Below the pieces are notes generated by a model. That model did not search any database. It saw only the letters and a list, made by a program, of their open reading frames with translations, and was not told the origin of the DNA. A program made the position numbers and the translations under genes. From contig USHS01000103.1 of the NCBI GenBank assembly GCA_900554585.1, positions 1 through 5,652 on the forward strand: a DNA stretch of 5,652 nucleotides, in the 5' to 3' direction. This DNA is from an uncultured Collinsella sp. GTDB taxonomy: Bacteria > Actinomycetota > Coriobacteriia > Coriobacteriales > Coriobacteriaceae. This document shows positions 5,342 through 5,652 of this stretch, in pieces (the stretch's first letter is position 1; every line of letters starts with the position of its first letter).

Positions 5342-5652
5342 CTAGTTCTTGAGCGAGTTCAGCGGCGCCGGGAAGCGTCCGCCGCGGTGGGCAAGCACGG
5401 TGCCGGCGTTGGGGTTCACCGGCATGATGGGTGCACGGCCAAACAGGCCGCCGTACTCAACGCAGTCGCCCACGCCCTTGCCGATAGCGGGAATCACGCG
5501 CACGGCCGTGGTCTTATTGTTGATGACGCCGATGGCCATCTCGTCGGCGATAATGCCGGCGATGGTCTCGACCGGGGTGTCGCCGGGGATGGCGATCATG
5601 TCCAGGCCAACAGAACACACGCAGGTCATGGCCTCGAGTTTCTCGAGCGAAA
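5342..5652 (-). CDS. UPF0210/DUF711 (PFL family) protein, C-terminal part (partial at the right edge)
   Basis: The frame is open from the right edge of the window to a TAG at 5344-5342, giving about 102 residues of a protein that is usually about 450 long. The ATG at 5629 is internal, since coding continues upstream (SLEKLEA before the Met). The sequence carries the strongly conserved C-terminal signature of the family: [16 protein letters not shown], then a segment with [19 protein letters not shown], then [10 protein letters not shown] and [13 protein letters not shown], ending in [14 protein letters not shown]. The family is widespread, especially in anaerobes. Databases name it PFL or UPF0210, its biochemical role is not established to my knowledge, and it is often accompanied by a small ACT-domain protein upstream, which would lie outside this window. 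It points the same way as the methyltransferase, with a 212-base gap holding two hairpins. Confidence 0.9.
   Translation of the reverse strand, partial: SLEKLEAMTCVCSVGLDMIAIPGDTPVETIAGIIADEMAIGVINNKTTAVRVIPAIGKGVGDCVEYGGLFGRAPIMPVNPNAGTVLAHRGGRFPAPLNSLKN

Noticed and set aside
1..5652. CRISPR array, tRNA or rRNA gene, insertion sequence, or phage attachment site
   Set aside because: No spaced repeat array, cloverleaf, transposase frame, terminal inverted repeats with target duplication, or integrase was seen on either strand.

Overview
The window looks like a chromosomal segment from a high-GC anaerobe of the Coriobacteriia, most likely Collinsella or a close relative. This is inferred from the general look of the proteins (a NagB tail, a YhbY-type protein, a UPF0210/PFL protein and a very large BTAD regulator) and from the GC-rich codon use. 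No 16S or other marker gene is present to confirm it.

Layout, left to right. Positions 1-279 (+) hold the C-terminal third of glucosamine-6-phosphate deaminase (nagB), closed by a strong intrinsic terminator (309-338). Positions 280-729 are a long, locally AT-rich intergenic stretch with no convincing gene. It carries several candidate control sites: a 7-2-7 inverted repeat, a perfect 14-bp palindrome, a doubled CATATGGTC just before the next gene, and weak promoter-like hexamers. One doubtful 39-codon ORF lies inside it. Positions 730-3726 (+) encode a 998-residue regulator with an N-terminal MalT/STAND-like P-loop NTPase, a long unassigned and probably helical middle, and a C-terminal winged helix plus BTAD (SARP-type) module. 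It is the most distinctive gene of the window.

From 3727 onward the genes lie on the minus strand. In transcription order they are the C-terminal end of a UPF0210/PFL-family protein (entering at the right edge and stopping at 5342), a class I SAM-dependent methyltransferase (best start GTG at 5129, end 4242) and a YhbY/CRM-domain RNA-binding protein (4084 to 3785). yhbY ends in an intrinsic terminator whose U-tract template overlaps the stop codon of the convergent regulator gene. Gaps of 157 and 212 bases separate the minus-strand genes, so they need not form one operon.

How the genes work together: nagB belongs to amino-sugar catabolism and yhbY to ribosome assembly. The UPF0210 protein and the methyltransferase have no substrate that the sequence reveals. 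The regulator sits beside nagB on the same strand but is separated from it by a terminator and 450 bases, so its target cannot be read from context. Nothing here amounts to a clear new multi-gene system. The best leads are the regulator's architecture and the repeated or palindromic sites in its leader.
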